Assembly (NCBI RefSeq): GCF_004006665.1
Contig: NZ_QOCL01000013.1
Location: 1 to 64,000 of the forward strand
Length of the DNA stretch: 64,000 nt
Source of the DNA: Halobacteriovorax sp. HLS
GTDB taxonomy: Bacteria; Bdellovibrionota; Bacteriovoracia; Bacteriovoracales; Bacteriovoracaceae
Direction of reading: 5' to 3'
This document shows, in pieces, positions 59,758 through 64,000 of the stretch (position 1 is the stretch's first letter; every line of letters starts with the position of its first letter). The position numbers and the translations under genes were made by a program. Under the pieces are notes generated by a model, which saw nothing but the letters and a program-made list of their open reading frames with translations, searched no databases and was not told the DNA's origin.

Positions 59758-60861
59758 GTGCATAAATTATTAATAGCAACGCTTTTGTGCCTTGCTTATT
59801 CTTGCTCAAAACTTCCAACGATTGAAGGGGTTAGAGAAAAAGAAAATCCTTTTAGAGTTATGTGGAGCAAGAATCATGACCCTGCTCATGAGACAGGTAA
59901 TTTACCTATTGCTCTAAATTCTCCTTTAATACATGAGGGAATCGTCTATGTTGGAAATAACAATGGTCATATGCAGGCCTTTCAACTAGATAATGGAAAA
60001 GAGATTTGGTCTAAGTTTGATGATAGTGCCTATAGTTCAAAGCCTGTTATATATAAAGACTGGGTTGTTTATGGTAATTCTAATGGCCGTGTTTTTTCTA
60101 GACACCTATTAACAGGTAAGGAGCAATTCTTAGTTGATTTAGGTTCTGCAATTGAGACTCAAGGTGTTATCTACAAAGAAAGAGTTTTCTTTCAAACTAG
60201 AAATCACAAAGTTTTTTGCTTAGATGTTAATACAGGTAAAATCCAGTGGAGTTATAAGAGAGCTGTTCCTTTTCTTACAACTGTTCAAAGAGCGTCTCGA
60301 CCTTTCATTTATAAAGATAAGGTCTACGTGGGTTTTGCTGATGGTCAAATTGCGGCATTTAGCCTCGAAGAGGGCGTTATTCTATGGGAGAGAAGACTAT
60401 CGACAGGGGCTAAATTTGTTGATGTAGACTCTTCTCCAATCATTTTCAGAGATAATATAATTGCTGGTTCTGTAAATGGTGATTTAGCAGTGATAGACCC
60501 TGAAACAGGTGCTATTCTACGTCGTCTGGACTATAAAGTTTCTCGTTACCCAGTTGAGCACAAAGGACAACTTCTTGTTTCAACGATCTTCGGTGACGTT
60601 ATACTTCTTGATAAGAATTTAATGGAAATTAAGAGAGTTAAAATTGGAGATGGTCCAATGAGTTCTATTATTCCATGGAAAGGATCTCTTGTGGCCAGTA
60701 GTGTTACGCAGGAAATAGTCCTCTTAGATGAAGAGACGCTAGATATTAAAGCGGAGTTCTTTTTAGGACATACATTTAGTGGGATTTTAGGTGAGTTAGA
60801 TGAGCAGGAAAATTATCTTGCTGCGTTAAGTTCGCGAAATAGATTATATATCTTTAAATAG
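59758..60861 (+). CDS. bamB: Outer-membrane assembly lipoprotein BamB
   Basis: BamB is the beta-propeller lipoprotein of the Bam complex that inserts barrel proteins into the outer membrane. The 367 residues have a lipobox (LAYSC, Cys16) and repeated PQQ-like blades (DNGKEIWSKFDD, NTGKIQWSYKRA, EEGVILWERRLS). Blade VDVDSSPIIFRDNIIAGSVNGDLAVIDPETG is typical. The start is GTG 59758, 2 bp after the YfgM stop. It is shorter in some blades than E. coli BamB but complete. Two barrel genes upstream are potential substrates. Confidence 0.9.
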   Translation: MHKLLIATLLCLAYSCSKLPTIEGVREKENPFRVMWSKNHDPAHETGNLPIALNSPLIHEGIVYVGNNNGHMQAFQLDNGKEIWSKFDDSAYSSKPVIYKDWVVYGNSNGRVFSRHLLTGKEQFLVDLGSAIETQGVIYKERVFFQTRNHKVFCLDVNTGKIQWSYKRAVPFLTTVQRASRPFIYKDKVYVGFADGQIAAFSLEEGVILWERRLSTGAKFVDVDSSPIIFRDNIIAGSVNGDLAVIDPETGAILRRLDYKVSRYPVEHKGQLLVSTIFGDVILLDKNLMEIKRVKIGDGPMSSIIPWKGSLVASSVTQEIVLLDEETLDIKAEFFLGHTFSGILGELDEQENYLAALSSRNRLYIFK

Positions 60862-60963
60862 TGGTGTCATTTTAGCTTACAGTTTTCTTACATTGTAAGA
60901 TTAATAAAGTTGATTTATTGGCCCAACTATAAGAAATTGATTTAATAATTATAAGGAGAGAAT

Positions 60964-61413
60964 ATGAAGAAATTATTGAGCATATTAATGGTACTTACAG
61001 TTGCTGTTTCTTGTGCATCTGGAACGAAAAAAGAAATTCAAGCTGATAAAGCAGCGATCGGAACTGTTGGAACTGAGAAAGAATTAGTTTCTAAGGCACA
61101 AGCGATGCTTAAGAACTCTAAAATCTCTCAAGAGAAAAAAGACAAGTTCATTGAAATTGCAAAGAAACACCGTAAAGAAATAGCTGCGATTACTGCAGAA
61201 ATTAAGCAACATAGATTATTACTTGTTAAGACTATTACTGATGAAAAATTCAGCAATAAGAAATTTAATAAGATTCAAAAGCATTTAAAGAAACTTGTTA
61301 ACAAGAGATTTGATGTTTATATGGATCAATACATGGACGCAAAAGAAGTTCTTGGTGTTGAGCTAAAGAATGTATATGACGATCCTTGGTTTGAGACTCA
61401 CCACAGATTCTAA
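60964..61413 (+). CDS. Small helical lipoprotein
   Basis: 149 residues: lipobox VAVSC (Cys17) and a highly charged helical mature part (KKDKFIEIAKKHRKEIAAITAEIKQHRLLL). A Lys-rich middle follows, and the end is YDDPWFETHHRF. It may be a Spy-like periplasmic helical protein, but no motif proves it. A strong AAGGAGAG site precedes the ATG and a strong terminator follows, so it is expressed on its own, probably highly. Confidence 0.7.
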   Translation: MKKLLSILMVLTVAVSCASGTKKEIQADKAAIGTVGTEKELVSKAQAMLKNSKISQEKKDKFIEIAKKHRKEIAAITAEIKQHRLLLVKTITDEKFSNKKFNKIQKHLKKLVNKRFDVYMDQYMDAKEVLGVELKNVYDDPWFETHHRF

Positions 61414-61420
61414 TTATTCT

Positions 61421-61448
61421 AGGCCTTCTTTTTGAAGGCCTTTTTTTT
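61421..61448 (+). terminator. Intrinsic terminator after small lipoprotein gene
   Basis: AGGCCTTC (61421-61428) pairs with GAAGGCCT (61434-61441) around TTTTT, followed by eight T. It reaches the stop of the convergent barrel-like gene. Confidence 0.9.
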
Positions 61449-61989
61449 ATAGACTAAATCTTACTCCGCTGAATAGTCTTGTCATGCTAGCTTCGAGACT
61501 AGGAATATTCTCAATACCTACATATACTGATCTAATATTTAACTTCCTTAGAAGTTTTGAATTATGTTCAAATTCAACACCATATGAAAGTGACTTTTGT
61601 CCGTCTTCTGTAAAGTAAGCACCAGCTTTGAGAGATACCTCTAATTCCCTGGAGGTTTTTATGGCAAAGTAAAAGTCAGCTTGAGAAGATATGATTATAT
61701 TCTTCTGAGCTTCATCTTTTACGAAAGTGGCCTCAAGATTTGATTTTAGTGATACCTTTTTAGAAAGTGTGTACTTTGTCATCCAAGAAATACTAGGGGA
61801 GAGTGTATCTACGCCGTTGTCATCTCTTTGATAGTTAAGCCCTGTCCCAATGATAAATGGATTAAAATTCTTAGTTGCTCTTATTGAGTTATTAAAAGTT
61901 GGAAAAAAGGGAGAAGACTCAAGCGCATGAGCACCATAGCTCAGTAAAAAAGATGTGAAAATAAGGTTTATTTTTGAGACCATTTTCAT
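61447..61989 (-). CDS. Barrel-like exported hypothetical protein
   Basis: 180 residues with a signal peptide (SKINLIFTSFLLSYGAHA) and alternating strands (SPSISWMTKYTLSKKVSLKSNLEATF, FYFAIKTSRELEVSLKAGAYF) ending SGVRFSL. This looks like a small outer-membrane barrel. The terminal residue is Leu rather than the usual Phe. The start could also be ATG 61983; neither has a strong ribosome-binding site. No family known. It sits between a strong terminator and the thiolase gene. Confidence 0.62.
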   Translation of the reverse strand: MKMVSKINLIFTSFLLSYGAHALESSPFFPTFNNSIRATKNFNPFIIGTGLNYQRDDNGVDTLSPSISWMTKYTLSKKVSLKSNLEATFVKDEAQKNIIISSQADFYFAIKTSRELEVSLKAGAYFTEDGQKSLSYGVEFEHNSKLLRKLNIRSVYVGIENIPSLEASMTRLFSGVRFSL

Positions 61990-62055
61990 TGGACTATGAT
62001 AACGGCCAGTGCTGGACTTTAATAGGGAGACAAAGTCTCCCTAGTAAATATTTAT

Positions 62056-63252
62056 TTATACTCTTTTAACTGATAGGGCAATTCCTTGGCCGACACCAAT
62101 ACACATCGTCGCAAGACCTTGTTTTAATTTAGGATTCTTCTTCATTTGATGGGCCAAAGTCGTAAGGATACGAGCTCCTGAACAGCCTAGCGGATGTCCT
62201 AGAGCGATTGCTCCACCGTTTAGATTAACTACAGATTCATCTATTTCAAGCTCTCTCATACATGCCAGTGCTTGTGCTGCAAAAGCTTCATTCAGTTCAA
62301 CAATATCAAAGTCTGAAACTTTTAGGTTGAAGTCCTTACAAAGTTTTTTTGTGGCCTCTATAGGTCCAAGCCCCATGACATTCGGGTGAACACCTCTAAC
62401 GGCAGCACCAGTAATTTCTACTATTGGTGTCAGGTTATGTTTTTTTAAGAACTCTTCTGAAACAACAACCACTGCGCTTGCTCCATCATTCATTGTCGAA
62501 GCGTTTCCAGCTGTCACTGTTCCATCTTTTCTAAATACTGCTCTTAATTTAGAAAGCTGTTCTAGATTAGTGGAAGCACGCGGCCCTTCGTCAGTAGTAA
62601 CCATGTGAGAGCTCTTTCTTAGTTTTACTTCAACAGGAAGTATCTCATCATCAAAGGCTCCATTTTCCATGGCCGCACATGCTTTCTTGTGAGAGTTGAG
62701 TGCAAAGTTATCCTGATCAACTCTTGAGATTTTATATTGTTCAGCAACTTCTTCTGCTGTTTCTCCCATTCCGTAAAGGGGAAATAGTTCAGTCATTGCA
62801 GGGTTTGGAAAACGCCAACCAAATGTAGTGTCATACATTTTAGAGTCTCTTCCAAACGCAGTGGAACCTTTAGAGATAACTAGAGGAGCTCTGGTCATAC
62901 TCTCTGCACCACCAATAATGAAACAATCGCCAAAGCCTGCACTAATTCTTCCAACAGCATCCATTACTGCATCTAGAGAAGAACCACACAATCTATTAAT
63001 TGTTGTAGCAGGAACTTCATATGGAAAACCTGCGAGAACTGCGGCCATTCTCCCTAGATTTCTATTATCTTCACCAGCTTGATTTGCACAGCCTACGATA
63101 ACATCATCAATTTCTTTGAGATCAAAATTTGCCCAAGATTTAATATCTTTGAAAAGTCCAGCTAGCATATCATCGACTCTGACTTGTGAAAGCGAGCCAC
63201 CTATTTTTCCCATCGGAGTTCTCTTGGCATATACAAGATATGTTTTTTTCAT
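62056..63252 (-). CDS. Acetyl-CoA C-acyltransferase (thiolase)
   Basis: A 398-residue thiolase of the degradative type. The nucleophilic Cys89 lies in NRLCGSSLDAV, His353 in GHPLGCSGAR, and Cys384 in CIGVGQGIAL, in family-standard positions. It cleaves 3-ketoacyl-CoA with CoA, or runs in reverse. It is 9 bp after the 3-hydroxyacyl-CoA dehydrogenase piece, so the cluster performs the last two steps of beta-oxidation or of a phenylacetate/hydroxybutyrate-type pathway. An exact FadA, PhaA or PaaJ assignment is not possible by eye. Confidence 0.93.
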   Translation of the reverse strand: MKKTYLVYAKRTPMGKIGGSLSQVRVDDMLAGLFKDIKSWANFDLKEIDDVIVGCANQAGEDNRNLGRMAAVLAGFPYEVPATTINRLCGSSLDAVMDAVGRISAGFGDCFIIGGAESMTRAPLVISKGSTAFGRDSKMYDTTFGWRFPNPAMTELFPLYGMGETAEEVAEQYKISRVDQDNFALNSHKKACAAMENGAFDDEILPVEVKLRKSSHMVTTDEGPRASTNLEQLSKLRAVFRKDGTVTAGNASTMNDGASAVVVVSEEFLKKHNLTPIVEITGAAVRGVHPNVMGLGPIEATKKLCKDFNLKVSDFDIVELNEAFAAQALACMRELEIDESVVNLNGGAIALGHPLGCSGARILTTLAHQMKKNPKLKQGLATMCIGVGQGIALSVKRV

Positions 63253-63261
63253 TTTTAATTC

Positions 63262-63942
63262 CTATATTTTTGAAGCGGCAAGCCTAAGCTTGCTAGACGC
63301 TCTATATCTTTGATCTCTTGTCACATCATAAAGAGTATCAAGAAGCATTAGTATATTCTTTGCACCAATTGATTTTGCCCATTGAAAAGGTCCAAGCGGA
63401 TAATTCACTCCAAACTTCATGGCCGTATCAATGTCTTTTTCTTCTGCTAGACCATCTTCAAGGGAAAAGTAGGCTTCATTGATAACCATAGAAATAACTC
63501 TAGGGTAGGTGAACCCTATTCCTGCACTTTTAACTCTAATTGAATTGAGCCCTAAAAGTGAGTGAAATTCCTCTATGGCACTATTTGTTTCTTCATCAGC
63601 TGCAAAGTACTCATGAGTGTTCTTTGGTGATGGAAAAGAAAGAGAAATAGCTCCTTTTAATGTTTTTACTGTTTCAAAGAGTTGCTCTCCCCAATAGCAA
63701 GCAAGGTCACTTACAATAGGGCAGTCTGATTGAACTCTTAAATTCTTAAGTAGCGAGACCTTCTTTTCAATAGGCGTTAGTGAGAAGTCCATGATGTAGT
63801 CATAGTCACTATAATGTGAACGCTTGTCTTCAAATGGAGACTTATCTTCAATATCATAGAAAGACACATCAAGAGCTTTAAGTTGTTCATACATAGGGTG
63901 ATTCTTGGTCGCTAGAACAAGAAAATTTCTATTCGTAGTCAT
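63262..63942 (-). CDS. 3-hydroxyacyl-CoA dehydrogenase, separate C-terminal part
   Basis: 226 residues. The last 95 match the 3HCDH C-terminal domain as found in the second half of long PaaH-type enzymes: FTYPRVISMVINEAYFSLEDGLAEEKDIDTAMKFGVNYPLGP ... RYRASSKL. The first 130 lack a complete NAD-binding glycine motif but look like the diverged Rossmann half of such proteins. Its start overlaps the stop of the upstream gene by 14 bp (TATGAC), so the two parts are translated in step and presumably assemble. Confidence 0.82.
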   Translation of the reverse strand: MTTNRNFLVLATKNHPMYEQLKALDVSFYDIEDKSPFEDKRSHYSDYDYIMDFSLTPIEKKVSLLKNLRVQSDCPIVSDLACYWGEQLFETVKTLKGAISLSFPSPKNTHEYFAADEETNSAIEEFHSLLGLNSIRVKSAGIGFTYPRVISMVINEAYFSLEDGLAEEKDIDTAMKFGVNYPLGPFQWAKSIGAKNILMLLDTLYDVTRDQRYRASSKLRLAASKI

Positions 63943-64000
63943 AGAATCCTCCCTTTACTTTCTTACCAATTCGTCCACTATCGACCATCTGTTTCTGAAG
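63929..64000 (-). CDS. 3' end of 3-hydroxyacyl-CoA dehydrogenase (partial, cut by window)
   Basis: The last 23 residues of a minus-strand gene running out of the window read QMVDSGRIGKKVKGGFYDYE, then TAG at 63931-63929. The pattern M-V-x-x-G-x-x-G-x-K-x-x-x-GFY-x-Y is the usual end of the first 3HCDH C-terminal domain. The next gene starts inside this ending. The gene is too short in the window for its N-terminus or function to be judged further. Confidence 0.85.
   Translation of the reverse strand, partial: LQKQMVDSGRIGKKVKGGFYDYE

Noticed and set aside
1-64000. tRNA, rRNA, riboswitch or known defence-system genes
   Set aside because: I found no cloverleaf, conserved rRNA segment, riboswitch consensus or recognised defence gene, but short RNAs without strong motifs could be missed by eye.

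Overview
The window is a dense, AT-rich (roughly mid-30s % G+C, judged by eye) bacterial chromosome segment with no rRNA, tRNA, phage or insertion-sequence genes that I can recognise. The gene set fits a Gram-negative aerobe: outer-membrane barrels, lipoproteins, BamB, CcsA/ResB cytochrome c maturation, a complete early haem pathway and beta-oxidation enzymes. The SWIB protein with a lysine-rich histone-like tail, many small secreted cysteine-repeat proteins, HD-GYP-like relatives and low G+C suggest a Bacteriovorax/Halobacteriovorax-like member of the Bdellovibrionota. That taxonomic guess is inference from gene content, not a search result.

Layout. 1-13 kb: end of an unknown gene; an ABC-F ATPase with ccsA and resB; a DUF1624 membrane protein; a penicillin-acylase-family hydrolase convergent with a thiamine-pyrophosphokinase-like gene; a NifU-shaped protein that has lost its cysteines; a small cytochrome c; a GNAT enzyme; the SWIB/H1-like protein; a lone receiver. 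13-22 kb: putA-proC-DUF4442, deoC, a histidine kinase/response regulator pair and fabI. 22-26.5 kb: membrane proteins, YihY with a TerB-like repeat protein, and a small cysteine-repeat protein. 26-34 kb: a minus-strand haem operon, hemA-hemCD-hemL-kinase-regulator-hemE-hemN-DUF4286, with a two-component system in its middle. 34-40.5 kb: NptA-like transporter, CBS-less IMP dehydrogenase, PlsB-like acyltransferase, CDF transporter. 40.6-42 kb: infC (ATT start)-rpmI-rplT.

42-52 kb is an accessory-looking stretch: a degenerate receiver/HD-GYP protein, a secreted trypsin-like protease, an arsM-DUF547-radical SAM operon, an ECF sigma factor with a small zinc-finger anti-sigma candidate, a matrixin lipoprotein, transaldolase, and a tyrosine-recombinase-fold protein lacking several catalytic residues. 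52-61.5 kb: a coiled-coil/cysteine-repeat secreted protein, then rnc-era-der-App1-like, two barrels, YfgM-like and BamB. Der carries an acidic insertion of about 110 residues. 61.5-64 kb: a barrel, a thiolase and a 3-hydroxyacyl-CoA dehydrogenase that appears split into two overlapping genes.

Two window-wide patterns stand out. The palindrome GGCC is several-fold more common than base composition predicts, mostly as an Ala GCC codon after a G-ending codon. Several intrinsic terminators also use GGCC at the stem base. No stretch longer than about 200 bp lacks a gene.
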